Counted from the stretch's first letter, positions 10,497 through 22,641 are shown. The stretch is 64,000 bases of DNA from Cryphonectria parasitica EP155 (GCF_011745365.1 NW_024468911.1:1606759-1670758); one strand, 5' to 3'. The notes: a model not told the origin generated them from the letters alone. Program-made: numbers and translations.

Positions 10497-11690
10497 ATTG
10501 GTGGACAGGGTGGGTGGTTGTACGATATGATGATGATGATGAATCACGTAATTAAAGAGGAACCCAAGAAAACAAATAACAATTTGGAATGGAAAACAAG
10601 AAAGAAGCCAAAATGCTGTCCTGCAGTCTTGGTGGTAATGTAGCAATACTTAGGTTCAACCTGGTTCTAAAGAAATCCATACAGAGAACTCTGTGGGCGA
10701 GAATCGAAGGGGTATATATGTCATTGTCTCGAACCCCTATGCATAACTGGACAATGGGCAAGACATGCAGTCTCAACCCAATAACAAAGCTGGAATGCTG
10801 GCTGGGCTCAAAGAAGCAGCACAATGGGGCCATCACCAAGGGAGGTAGCCAGCCCGCCCTCTCGCTCTCTCAGCGTGCAATTCATTGGTGTTTAGGCCCT
10901 TGGAGCAGCTCCAGCCCTGGCAACAATGAACAATACGCGCCCCCCCCCCCAACAAGGACCCCACAGCGGCTACTGGGATTCAGGGACTATTGTGTGCGCC
11001 CACGACAACCAATGGCGTCCTGAGCGCGTTTCAATTCGGGACGGCTCCTGGCCAATCACTTGACTAGTCCACCTCTCAATACGGAACCCACCCCTTCGAA
11101 ACGCTGCAGATCGGGAAATGCAAGGTTTGTGCTCAGGGTCTTGACGGGGCGTGCGTTGCAACCCAATTTGGTCTTCACGATATACATACATAGTAAACTA
11201 GACGCCCACTTACCTCGATCATCTGACACGGCGCCTGAACGAAACCATGCACACGTGTCTCTTGACAGGACAGCCCAGGGAGGCGAAGCACTTGCTGTGT
11301 ACCTGGCGCTTGTTACCTCGATTACACGGGGGCGCAGCTTGGGATTATGCTCAGGTCGTTGAAGCCCGACATGCCCGTCCGCAGATGTGCCGAGATGCCG
11401 CCCTTTCATAATCTCTGGAGCCACAACATAGATCTGTATCATGTGTATCAAGAAGGCTTGGGGGCTGGAGGGAGCGATCTGCCCATTTTTATGGCAGGCC
11501 TAGGGTGCTGTTCTTGCAGCAGTGTTCCAGATACGGCGTATTGCAGGTTTCGACGTCGACGTCGACGCCGACCTGAGGTGCAGTGTTGCGACACTTATTA
11601 GTCATACTGGGCGACACAATAAGTTGACTGACGACCGACCAGTAGATTAATATTGCCTCCTGCAGCCCAGCACCAGTGACGCTGACGCAG
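10497..11690. promoter_or_regulatory. Promoter of Sur7-like gene and 3' flank of AP-3 beta gene
   Basis: About 1.2 kb with no supported gene. It carries a poly-C run near 10940-10950 and a GAC/GTC-rich direct-repeat patch at about 11548-11572. Both flanking genes read leftward, so the Sur7-like promoter lies here. Confidence 0.5.
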
Positions 11691-14241
11691 CTATGCTTTT
11701 TCTACTGACTGGTCATGCTCACGGTCGTCCTCTTCTCCGCTTTCTTCCTCTTCTTCCTCTTCGTTGCCCTCCTCTTCGTTGCCCTCCTCTTCATCGTCCT
11801 CGCCTTCCTCTTCCTCGTCCTCTCCCTCCTCAGACTCCTCCTCTTCTGATCCTTCCTCGCTTTCACCTTCCTCCTCTTCTTCTCCATCCTCGTCCTCAGC
11901 GAGCCAGTCTGCCAGTGACTTCTTCCCCAGTCCTGCCTGCTCGACGCCATTGGTTGCCTTGACTACACTACCACCACCACCCATGGCAGCGGCACGGTCA
12001 AGGCTCTCGGCCGCGGGGACCGCACGCTTTTCGCCGTATGCATAGGTAGTTGTAGTGTCGCCGTCGGATCTGAGCTGCGGATCCGGCTCCTCACCTTCCC
12101 TGACCCAGTCAGGCAGAGGCTCGTAGCCCTTGAGACCATGGATACCACCACCGCCAGCCAAAACCAGAGCCGAAGAACCCAGCGTGAACCCCTTCCTGAT
12201 CTCTGATGGACTGGGCGCCTGCGGGGCAGGCTTCGGCGCCAGGAGCATGAGTGTCGCCAGCTGAGGGACACCTAGCAGCGCCTTGAACAGCCGCGTCCTG
12301 TCCCGTAGATCATACGAGGTGTCGTAGCGCACCAGCAGCAAGACATAATCCCACAGCCGTGCCACTGGGTGATCCGCCACCTCGTCAAGTGGTGGTCGTC
12401 TGTCCACCCCCTCTTCGTCATTGTCATCCTTCCTCTCCTCTGCGACGCGATTCAGATGATGTAAGTAGACCTTGGCGGCGAGCAGGACGATTTGCCGCTT
12501 GGCTATCTCCGACTCCTCAGCAAAGCCCTTGAGCAAAATTCGAAGCACGTCCGCTGCGATATTGTCCTCGCCGTTGAGACCGGCGAATTCTCCAACAAGC
12601 CATATGATGGTGGCCCGGGCCTGCGGATCTGTGGCGGAATCCAGGTTTCTGGCCAGCCTGACGACCGTGCCAGTATGAGCCGTCGGGTCCTGCTGTATCA
12701 AGTGTCTGATGACCGTCAGACTCTCCGCGGCCAGGGTGCCGTCGAGGCTGGTGATCTGGCTCAACAGCAGCCTCAGGCATCGTGGGCTTGTTGCGGGATC
12801 GCTCTGCGCGCACCGGCCGATAGCCCTGACGGCCTCGCGAACCAGCATCTTGTCGGAACCTCTCGAGAAGTGTTCCAGCTCGTTGAGTATGAGAGACTTG
12901 ACATGTGGCGGGGCGTGGGGAAAGATGAGCGTCAGGACCTCAAGTTTCAATTCCCACACAGGTCCGCTGTCTGTGGCCCGGACGAGGAAGTGCGAAGCAT
13001 ACTTGACGAAGTCCGTCGGCTGAAGGAGACAGACGGAGACAATGTTGTAGAGCGCTACCTGCTGGATATCGGAAGGTCCTCGCAACAGGGCCACGAGAGG
13101 ACCTGCGGCCGATTTGATGTACTCTGATGTGCCGATCGAGACGTAACAGCGAGCGACGGCCACAACAACACCCGAGTTTCGGCTCTGAAGCAGCGGTCTG
13201 ATCGCATTCAGTAGCAGTTCTAGATCTGGATCTAGGGCAGACACCCGTCCTGTGTCCACGCCGTCGCCCGCCTCCCCGTAGAAGTCCTGGAGATCTGCCG
13301 CCTTCTCCGTGCTCTTCACACGCCTCGTCCTTCTCGGGAAGCACTTGCGGGCATATATCGTCATCATCCGCAGCGTCGAGAGCTGGCTCCACTCGTCCAT
13401 GTCCACGATCTTCCTGGCCAGGCTTCGGTAGTGCTGGTGGATCAGGTCGGTGCGCTCGGGGCAGATCTCCATGAATGCGGTGACGGCAGCACCCGCCACG
13501 TAGTACTGCTTGTCCCCGAGCAGGGTCGACAGGTACTCGATCAGCTGCGGGCTCTGGTTGGGGTCCAGGCGGAAGCACTTGGGGATTGCCATGGCGGCGG
13601 CCCGGCGCACATAAGGACTCATATCTCCCGTCCCCTTCTTGATCGCCAGCGACACAATCTGGCTGATGACCGGCACTCGGATCCCAGACATGGTCTTGAG
13701 CGCCAGCGCGCGAACCTGGGGGTTGCTGTCCGAGAGGGACTTCTGGATGGTGTTGATGGACAGCAGCGCCAGGTCGGGCTCCTGCTCGGCATGGTGGATG
13801 AGGTAGATGTATACGAGCTTCTTGATCTCGAGGTTCGGCGAGGCAACGTTCTTGACGACGGAGGAGAAAAAGGGGAGGGTGCGCTGCGAGCGGTACATCA
13901 TCTACCAAAACACCAAGAGTATGATTAGCCTTCCTGAGACTGATGAACATTTTGTCTTGTAGAGAGGGCTGGAGCACGTACAGAGATGACCTTCCGCAGA
14001 CCCTCCAGCACCTCACGCTCATTGCGGCTGTCGACAAGCCTCTTGATCTGGTTCTTGTCCAGGGGCCGTGAGGAGTGCCGTGAGTTTCGGGCGGCGGATG
14101 CAGCGTCGAGGGTGAGCTCCTGGGCTGTTCCGCGAGGTGTGGTCGTCAGTCAGTCTTCCTGCCCGGAGGGCCCACAACAATGGCGAGGCAGTCTGGCTTA
14201 CCCTTTTCGAGGAGAGTCGATATGCGCGATAATGGCTCCAT
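11691..14241 (-). CDS. apl6: AP-3 adaptor complex beta subunit, 3 exons
   Basis: Exons are 14241-14202, 14124-13982 and 13901-11691, giving 797 residues. The first two exons encode MEPLSRISTLLEK-AQELTLDAAS and a basic segment ending LRKVIS. The third begins MMYRSQRTLPFF and runs through the adaptin N-terminal HEAT/Armadillo trunk. Typical pieces are KKLVYIYLIHHAEQEPDLAL, NPQVRALALKTMSGIRV and YVRRAAAMAIPKCF. The C-terminal hinge is extremely Glu/Asp/Ser-rich, as in AP-3 beta proteins, and there is no ear domain, as is usual in fungi. The protein is part of the AP-3 coat that sorts cargo from Golgi to vacuole. It is divergent from the 274-aa gene at 14649 over about 400 bp. Symbol is by orthology to yeast APL6. 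Confidence 0.92.
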
Positions 14242-14648
14242 GATTAGGCGCAGTGTCGTCCCCTGTGAACCGCTGTACTGGTCTGGAGGGAAGAGGAACA
14301 AAAGGTTGAGGTGGGATGTTGATGCTCTAGCGGGTACAGGGCAACTAAACTACCTACGTACGCTACAAGGTGACGTGCTACAGCATCCTGGCAGGCTGGG
14401 TCTTGGTGGGGTTAGGCAGCGCATGGGCACGGGAGAGACCGCCCGTATTTACCGCCTTTGTGGGGCCTGGCCTCCGTCCCGCTTCAGCGCTTTGGAGCCG
14501 GCGGCGTGTCCCTTCTGCCCCGTTCGGTGCTTCCTTGAATATTACAGGAGCCTAGTGATTTCCTAGGAGCAGACCGCCAAGATGAAACTCAGATCACGAA
14601 CCCACGACTATTAAGGGCATAATTTGAAGACCCAAGACGGGTCTAAAC
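14242..14648. promoter_or_regulatory. Divergent promoter, AP-3 beta / 274-aa gene
   Basis: A 407-bp bidirectional spacer containing a CTACCTACGTACG stretch near 14350. No gene is seen. Confidence 0.5.
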
Positions 14649-15473
14649 ATGGCGGCAACACCACTCTTCCTCTCGCCCGCACTCCCTTCCGAGCTGCTCG
14701 CCTGGGTCACTCGAAACGAGTCGTACCCAACGACTCTAATAATCTGCTCGTCAAGGGCCGAATTCCTCTCCTCCCTCATACAGGACGTCCGCAGCGCAGA
14801 TACCAGCACAGGCACAGATGACCCAGAGACATCCGATCTACAGCATCTTCTCTTATCCTCGCCGCTCTACCAGGTTGCTGTAGCCCGCCACATCCGGCTC
14901 ATCTTTACACCTACAGTCTCACACCTCCGCGCGTGCCTGTCCGTCTTCGATCCTGCCGACAGCAAGGCCCCGCCCCCTCCGCCGGCAGCCTCCGTGTACT
15001 CTGTGCCACCATCAAGAGCGGCGCAGCGGCTACCGCTGCTGCTGGTGTACGGGTTTCTGCGGCAGCATCGCGATACGAGCGAGTGGAGCGCGCAGGGAAT
15101 CAACGCTACGGCGGCGGTGCTGGTCGAGGCGGGCAGGAGGTGTGGATTCAGGGCTTTGCTTGTGGATGCGCCGACGGAGATGGCAGGAGATGGGCCTGAG
15201 ACCGAGGAGGGGGATATGCATGAGGGTGCTGGGGCTGGATCGGGGCAGTCGGTCTTGGACGAGGAGGTGCCAGTACTAAGCCCAAGTACTGTGAGGGCCG
15301 GAGGTGATCGGGATGATGCGGTGTGGACAGGGCGGAAGGTAGCTCTGGGCAGGGTACTGGGTCGATGGTTCCGGTACAGAGAGGGTGACTGGAAAAGACA
15401 AGGCGCTGCTGGGACATTGGATGATCCCCATGAAGACGAAAAGCAAAAGCAAGCAAGCACCAGTGATATATGA
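14649..15473 (+). CDS. Unrecognised 274-aa protein, single exon
   Basis: An intronless frame of 274 codons. The N-terminal half (MAATPLFLSPALPSELLAWV ... IICSSRAEFLSSLIQDV) alternates hydrophobic strands and helices. A second conserved-looking block sits at about residues 126-170 (LPLLLVYGFLRQHRDTSEWS; AAVLVEAGRRCGFRALLVD). The C-terminal third is acidic and low-complexity. Strand-helix alternation hints at an alpha/beta fold of RecA-like type, but no Walker A motif is visible, so that is only a guess. Its 3' end lies about 200 bp from the convergent Nuf2 stop. I do not recognise a named family. Confidence 0.7.
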   Translation: MAATPLFLSPALPSELLAWVTRNESYPTTLIICSSRAEFLSSLIQDVRSADTSTGTDDPETSDLQHLLLSSPLYQVAVARHIRLIFTPTVSHLRACLSVFDPADSKAPPPPPAASVYSVPPSRAAQRLPLLLVYGFLRQHRDTSEWSAQGINATAAVLVEAGRRCGFRALLVDAPTEMAGDGPETEEGDMHEGAGAGSGQSVLDEEVPVLSPSTVRAGGDRDDAVWTGRKVALGRVLGRWFRYREGDWKRQGAAGTLDDPHEDEKQKQASTSDI

Positions 15474-15672
15474 CCTAATCTATGAATCCATAGGCAGTAT
15501 TTCAATTCCAGCCACTGAGAAATACCTGCTGCTGACACCCCTAGCCCAAAAGTATCCACCAGACCCCTTTGTGCCGTTGAACTCCTGACATGGTATCATA
15601 TCGCTTCCGAGAACACAATGAAAAGAAAAGAGAGAAGGAGGAGGAATCCCCCCCTCCCCCCGGTCCGTGACC

Positions 15673-17165
15673 TTACTCGTCTGACGGTATGGCCTGCTCC
15701 ATCTCTGTTATGTATAGCTTGATGTGTGCTTCCATCTTGAGGTACTCATCATGGGCGTTATGGACCTCGTTCTCGATGTTCTCCTTGAGGTCTTGCATCT
15801 GTGATCCAATAGTCAGCACCTGTAAGTCCACCAAACAGCTGGCAGATCTGGGGAGACGCAGTAAACGCTTACCTTCTTCTCCGTCTGCTCTATCCGCACC
15901 CGCCGCTTCTCGATATCGTTCCCCTTCTCGGTGCGCTCCTGCTTGAGCTTCTTGTGCACAATCTCCAGCTCTTCCATCTTCCTCTTGGCCTCCTGGGCCT
16001 TCGCGTTGGCCTGCTCCCTAAGCTTCTCCGTCCGCTCGACCCATTTAGCCAGCTGCCTCTGAAGCAGTGCCTCGGCGCGCTCGACATCCTGGACGTCCGT
16101 CCGCCGTTCGAGGAGCGCATCCTTCTGCTTGGTCTTGCGCGAGTTCTCCTCCTCCTCCTTCTGCAGCTCGCCCGCGATCTCGTCCAGCAGCTTGATGCAC
16201 GATGCCACGTCTGTCGACACCACCGAGAACGAGTCGGTCGAGGTCTGGAGGGCGCGCGCGCGACGGTCGAGGGAGTCGATGTGCGCCTTGTCGCCAGCGA
16301 GGGTGTTGGACAGCTCCGTCAGGCTCGCCTGCAGCGCCGACGCGCTCTGTTGGACGTACGGCCGCAGCTTGTTGCTCTCCTGCCGGACGGCCAGCTTCTG
16401 TGCCGTCCTCTCCTCTAGCTGTGTCGCCAGCTGGCCCTTCTTGGTCTTGGCCTCCTCGAGCCGCGCGGCCACCTGCTCCTGGTTGCGCCGCAGCTCCAGC
16501 AGCTTCTTCTTGAGCGCTTCGTTGCGCTTCGTCTTCTCCGCCACCAGCGCCTGCGTCTGCTCCAGGTTCCCGTGCATGTCGTCGCGCCGCGCCTCCAGGT
16601 CCTGGTTCTCCCCATACAGCGCCTCGATGCGTGCCTTGACCTTCTCGCCCCTCTTGAAGTACTCGTCGATGATGCTCGTCTGGCTCTCGCGGAAGCGCAC
16701 AAAGTTGATCAGGTGGCTGAATATGTCGACCAGCCGTGCGTGCGTCGGCCGGTACAGGTCCGCAAAGCTGAAGTCCTCGTCCTCGAGCCCGCACTTGAGC
16801 AGCAGCCGCCGTAGCGACACGTAGAATCCCATCAGATCGGCCGTGTCGGGCGGGTATAGCATGTCGCCGTGGTCCCCGGCCACGTCGCGGGCGGCGGCGC
16901 GCATGGCGGGGGCCACCGTCTCGCGGGTCGCGTTGAGGACTAGCTCGGCAAACCACTCAAAGATCTTCTGGATCTGGTTCGGGTTGGGCTTTTGTAGGTC
17001 GGAGAGGGTAAAGGGGATGCCGATGTCTGTGATGCAGCCGACGACCTCGTGGTCTGGTAGGCGCATCGCGGCCTTGGCCTCTTCACGCCTGCTGCGCGCT
17101 GTGCGCTGATTGCGCGCATTGTGTTGTTCCGGCGGGATGATACTCATCCTGGGATTGTAAGCCAT
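15673..17165 (-). CDS. nuf2: Kinetochore protein Nuf2, 2 exons
   Basis: Exon 1 is 17165-15873 and exon 2 is 15819-15673, giving 479 residues. The donor is GTAAGC and the acceptor TTACAG, joining TEKK to [19 protein letters not shown]. The N-terminus carries the Nuf2 calponin-homology-like domain: [39 protein letters not shown], and [20 protein letters not shown] (about residues 35-165). A long coiled coil fills the rest, and length fits the family. Nuf2 pairs with Ndc80 in the outer-kinetochore Ndc80 complex and binds microtubules during mitosis. A second Met at residue 7 could be the true start. It is convergent with the 274-aa gene. Confidence 0.94.
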
Positions 17166-18376
17166 GATGGCGGTGTGCGAGAAGTAAAGGTGCGGCCTTG
17201 GGATGATGTGCTCGAGGTAATTGTCGTGGGCAGGTCAAAATGGTGTTACAGATATGGGTAGCATGGGATTGTTCCGTCTTCTCCTTCCTGCAAAGAAAAC
17301 ACATGCCAGCGCAGAAAGTTAGAGGATGCTGCTGTGGGCCACGGTTGGAAGGGCAACGCGCTAGAGCGAATCCCTATTGCTCAACTCATACCCCTTGCCA
17401 GAACTTACAGCATACACGACAGCAAAGGTAGGTCAAGTGCGTGTGCGAAGACTATTCAATTGATTTATTTTTCTTTCATTCTGCTTGGAGTCTATGCTAT
17501 TTTTATTTTTATTTTTTTCATTTTTTTTTTTTTTTTCAATTTTGCCTTGGGCCCAAGAGGGAAAAGAGCCGAGACATCAATTACACAAAGAAAACAATGG
17601 ACAGGATCAAGAAGAAACAAAAGAAAAAGAAGAAGGGATATAGAAGAAACAGGTAAAACGCTTGTGTGCTCCTAGTCTGCCCCAAACCCTCAAAAAACCC
17701 CTAAGGCCGATTCTAGATGGTATCACAAGCCTGCATTTCATTCACCGATCAGACTGGTCTTCGTGGGTAATTTTTGCCCCTTTCTTTCACTTTATACAGT
17801 GTATATGAAGAAAGGGGGCCGCGGGACTCCATTCGTGCTGCCGCACAGGGCTACGAGAGCTTGTCGAGCTGGGCTCACAGGCGACTGTACCAGCATCGAA
17901 CAATATCAATGCCAACCAGCCCTTCGTGTTACTGCTTGGCATCCTATTATTCAGCGTGCACCGCCTGTTCACCCCTCAGAGGCGAATAGTGGCTACCGCC
18001 CCTTCCAAGGTTCGGACTTTACTTCTGGTTGTGGTTGATCTGATGACCATTGGGGGTGATGTATCGATGACAGCAGACAAGAGGTTGGCCCAACACCTCG
18101 TGCTCCCAAGCCCACCCACGAACAAAACCACCTCTGACGCAGTAACTAGCAGAAAAGCAGAAAAGAACGGTGGCAAAGGCAGCAGGCCAGGCTCTCTCGA
18201 TCGAATCTGGGAAGCCGATCTGTCTATCGCCCGGGGTGTCCAGGAACTGACTGGCCAGGGCCAACGGGTGGTCAGCAACCCCAGGCCAAGGACCATGCCA
18301 TGCGAACCGACCGGCACTTTCGTTTGTCCTCTCCAGCAAGCCCCCTAGTTTGGAACCAGATGTCTTTTTTGAGAGA

Positions 18377-18388
18377 GGGGGGGGGGGG
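18377..18388. repeat. Poly-G run (12)
   Basis: An uninterrupted guanine tract following GAGAGA, in the gene-poor region. Confidence 0.85.
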
Positions 18389-19528
18389 GCCTTGCGGACT
18401 GTCCGATATGCAGGCGATCATCACATACCGGGACTGGATTGAAAAATCTCAGGGTCCTCCATTCTCCCAGGGCTCTGAAACTTCGGGGCCAGATCTGGGT
18501 GCGCAAGAAAAAAGAAAGTGTATCTTGCATACCCATTCCATTGCCAGCTTACAGAACAACAATGATGCACAGGGGGCCCTGACGAGTGTTAGACTGGTTT
18601 TCTTTCTTTTCTTTTCCCGTTTCGCCGCATTTCTTCCTGGTTCTGTGCCGTGCGACGAGATGAGTTGTACGGAGTTTCCCCGTGATGCGCCTTGACTCTT
18701 TCGGGTCTCCACTCGAAACTCAACGGTGTGTGTGGATATTTTCATGGTACTCCATACAGAGCAGGCCCACTGCTTTGGCTCTGGCCAGCTGGGTATTTCG
18801 AAGAAAGTGGTGCTCTCAGAGGCGACTCCAGCACAATCTCATTAGAGATTACTATAGTACATACATAGTACTATGGTATATATGCGATTGCTGCGCAGTG
18901 GAGCTCTGGAGAAAGCTGGTGACGATACTCGGCTGTCGGTTGGGGTTGACTGTGGACGATTAATGATCGTTCTCCCCGAAAGCCTAAAAGCAGCCATAAA
19001 GGAGCTCTGCTTGTTACCGTACGCAGTACGCAGAACAGACTGCAAGCTAAGATTGCCTGCCCATGGGCTCGTCCAATGGTGGACAGCACAGCACGTTCAG
19101 CACTTGCGCAGTCCAATGAATCTCTCAAGACCAATGTCACACAGGCCAACGTTCTGACAGCTGAGTGGTGGGATACACAAGATAGCTCTCATGCTATCTG
19201 CCAAGTGGCCTTGCGGCCAGCGAGTCGCAGGCGGTTTCCGAGGGCGAGGGTGGCAGGGCCCCTGGGTAGCTGGGTACGTACTATGGTACCTCATGACGGC
19301 TGCCTCTTAGCGGGGATCTGCTGTGAGCCAGCACGAGCCAGGTTGACTTTAGTTGACTTTGAACTTCTGGGCATCCCCCCCGGTGCCCGTGCCCCCCTTC
19401 CCCTTCCCTCCTGGAACCCACATCGATCGGGGGTTTTCTTTTCCTCTCCTCTACAATAGTAGATGGTCTGGGCGTGATCACCAAGCGCTTGCTGGGTTGT
19501 TTGCCCGAAGCCCATCTGGTCATCCCCC

Positions 19529-19544
19529 GGGGGGGGGGGGGGGG
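19529..19544. repeat. Poly-G run (16) preceded by CCCCC
   Basis: A C5-G16 tract, the longest G homopolymer in the window. Assembly length may be unreliable at such a site. Confidence 0.85.
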
Positions 19545-22441
19545 AAGGCGCTGTTTATTGTTTGCTTTGCTGCTCTGTCGCATGTCAGTGGCGGTGAATA
19601 ACTGGCCTGACGAAGGAAGCGACCACTGGACAAATGGCCTGTGCATTTGCGTCGTTTCTGCATCGGCATAGCAGGTTTAGACACGATTCTAATGCAATGC
19701 AGCTGGTACGTGGCGTGGTCTTTCGACGCCCATCATCAGGTACGAGAAACATACCTGCAGCTGCCCCTGCAGGGTCGGCCGCAAGCAAGGCCTCTCTGCA
19801 GCGGTCGGCGTTGCTCGCTGGCCAGCGCTGTGGCCCATTCTTGCGCTTTCGCGACCTTGCCGAGACAATTAATCATACCCTGGACAGAAGCAAGCGAAGA
19901 GGGCCGTGGTAGATTTGATACCCCGTCAATTCCAATTGTGTCCTCCCTCGAGGCCTGACCCGGCGCCAGGGCGTCGCAAAGCCACTTGTTCTCTCTAGGC
20001 CAAAAAGCTATACATAGTACCAGAGGAATTTTCCAAGGCCGCTTCGCTACGATACCAGGGGGCTGCGAGGTATGACATCAATGTTGCCGGGGGACGCCAC
20101 CTTGGACGATACCCGGCTGTGAAATGTCTGAACAGGGGAGGGGATCGTCGAGGCTGGCCCTGGCCGAACGGACCTGTGCCCTGATCTGGCCCAGCCCAGT
20201 TGGTGATCTCAGGATCGTCGTCGCGAATTTGGCAGCTGGTGCTTTGTGTGCGCTGCTGCTTGGGCGGGAGAAGCTGACCCAGAAAGATTCCAGGAGGCGT
20301 TTTGTGGTTAGCGTCGAATCATGGACCTTTTCACGTCGGAGAAGGTAGATATTCTAGAGCGCTTTCACCCCGTCGACGTCAGCAGGAGAGAAATGACTTT
20401 GAAATTTCTTTCATCCCTTACGTTCTGGTGGTAGCGTTACTCTCGTGACTGTGAGGGCAAGCGGACAATGAATTCCCCTTCAGAAAAGCAGGGCCGACGG
20501 AGGTGGCGTTCAAGCAGCCATTTAATTTCCCTCTTGCTCAATTGTCACATTCCTTGGGACAGCTGCAGGCGAGAGATGCGAAATGCATGTGCTGCCAGCT
20601 GTCATCCTTCTTCTACCTATAGTAGTTGCACATGCCCTAGAAATTGGAACCCTGGCAGGTCGATCGGGGGGATCAGGCGCTACGAGCTCCAGGCATACTC
20701 GCTGCTTTTCTCGTGCTGACCCCATCCTGTTCTTCGCGCGTCGAGGCAAGGCCAGAACTAGACACACGTCGAGAATTCCAGGCAGGATCCAACCTTACGT
20801 TGAGCTGTGTGCGCGCTCTTGGTTGGCAACCGAAATGTGGCATTGCTGTGATGATAGGTCCTGTCTTCTTATGGTTGGGCTGTTCTTCTTTTGCCTTTTT
20901 TTTTTCAAGGAAGGGATATCGGCAGGATCGTTGACACAGACCCCACCCCCCCCTCCACCCTCAATGGCCTTGAGAGAAAAAGAAAAGGAAGATAAAATAC
21001 AAATGGTCCACCCCAAATAAGTACCCTGGTACCCTGGGCCCCTGTTGATGGTCTTTGCCTTGCTCTGCCGTGCCGTTCCTGTCTGCTAGTGAGCGGACCC
21101 ATTTTATCTTGAATCTACCCACTCAGCCAGCGCAATTGGTCTTCGCGCCAGAGCAAAAACGGGAAGGTGCAGGTCATTCTGCTGCCCTTGCTTGACGGGA
21201 AGGGACTTGAGCCACGCCTTTTACCAAAGTGGAGAACTGGGGCATGCAAGAGCAACGTTGGAACAAGGGGAAGGGAGCATGGACTTCCTGTTGTCCCAAA
21301 GTCACCCCCGTTTCAAAAGGACACCCGAATTCTCCAACGTCAGAATCGGTAGTGACAGGAACCTGAACCAAGCGCCAGAGCCAGAGCCAGAGTTGAGGAG
21401 GAGCAGGAGGAGGGGGAGGGATTGGGTGGCACCGCTCTGTGGGTTGCAGACTGATATGACCATGGCATGGCTACATGGGCTGCTGCATGGGCATGGCTGG
21501 CGGCACACACACGCACAAAGCCCATCTTACCGTAGTACATCTGAAGAGTGCTGGGAGTTGTCATTCGGCCCCCCTTCCCATCAATCATCACTTCATCCCA
21601 CCCACATTCCTCTCTCTTCCTCCCTCCCCCCCCAGTTCTCATTTAGTTCGCCCACTGGGCTCACTGGCTCATTCGTGGCTGCCCGCAGCGCATTCCCCTG
21701 CTAGGGTGGGTTTTCGTGTGTGTGCTTGGCCTGCTCGCCACAGCTTCCCCTTTTAAGCCACCCCTCTTGCACACCCCCTTCAAGTACGCCCGTTCCTTTT
21801 TGACTGCCCTGCTTCGACCCTGCGGTCCACCGCCCCCCAAGCCGAACAGCAGCATCAGGACACTCCCAAATTCTCATCTCCTTTTTATTTTATTTTATAT
21901 CAACGGCTGGACCTGTGCGTTGAGGCCCACCTTATAGTATCCATAACTTGTCGACGATTCCCGCTACCGACCCAGGGCCGTCACAGCGACACGGCAGCAT
22001 CAGCAACGTAGCACGGCGCCGGGAGCCTGAACATACGAATAGCAACATCACGAGGTAAAGACGAGAGACTTTCCCGTTGTGCCCGCATTTCTCGAGATCC
22101 CGCACCAAGAGCCAGCCTGCGCAGCCTGTTTTCCATCAGCCTGAGTCTGGCCTTTCCACCCGCGGCATCATATTGCCTATCCACACTTCACACAGGTCTC
22201 CGTGTAACGTCCCACAGTTACACACAGGACTTGCCACCATTCTCAGCACCGCACTGTGTGCTCTTTGCTTCATCACCTCAATTCGTCTCCTCCCGTCCTG
22301 TCACTTTTTGTCACTCGCTTCCCTGCGCAATTAGAAGCACTAACCTTTTGAAAGCACAACTCGTCAACAGCAATAACTTATACACCAAGTTGAGGACCGT
22401 CCTCGCGTCACGCTCACTTCGATCAAACTCAAAAGCCCAGG

Positions 22442-22585
22442 ATGACCAGCTCCCGCAGATGAACTCAACAAGTATCTAGTCGCAGTCGTATTCTCCCTTG
22501 GATCAGGATGCCTTCGCACTTGACAGACAGCATATTGCATTACCGACCATCAGAGTTGCTCGTCCATCGTTCTGCTCAATCATAG
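22442..22585 (+). promoter_or_regulatory. Three upstream ORFs in the leader of the 22642 gene
   Basis: Short ATG frames lie at 22442-22462 (6 codons plus stop), 22459-22479 (6 codons plus stop, its ATG overlapping the previous stop as ATGA) and 22508-22585 (25 codons plus stop). All end before the main ATG. They would restrain translation if the transcript starts upstream of them, as the CT-rich stretch before about 22350 suggests; transcript start is not demonstrated. Confidence 0.45.
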
Positions 22586-22641
22586 TGCGCATACCACCAG
22601 CCACGCCCCCTCTGGGCAGGTGCCCGTCAGACGACAGCATC

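Larger units (their letters stand above)
17166..22641. other. 5.5-kb gene-poor region with long leader of the downstream gene
   Basis: No open frame here has domain content, length or codon bias worth calling. The region holds a T-rich tract (17461-17536), poly-G runs (18377-18388 and 19529-19544), poly-C tracts near 20943 and 21626, an ATAGTAC/GTACTAT inverted repeat (18854-18874) and CT-rich promoter-like sequence from about 21540 to 22350. Three short upstream ORFs lie at 22442-22585. It most likely comprises the Nuf2 promoter plus an unusually long regulatory region and leader for the gene at 22642; unannotated long noncoding RNA is possible. Confidence 0.5.

Noticed and set aside
12940..14037. 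A 365-codon minus frame overlapping AP-3 beta
   Set aside because: Alternative frame of the AP-3 beta exon; composition is Arg/Pro/Gly-rich and the real frame has unambiguous adaptin motifs.
16045..16956. A 303-codon frame overlapping Nuf2
   Set aside because: Frame-shifted Ala/Arg/Gly-rich reading of the Nuf2 coiled-coil region.
17976..18339. Overlapping open frames on both strands near 18.1 kb
   Set aside because: Both strands are open to similar lengths, a sign of chance in GC-rich sequence; no splice-extended protein could be built.
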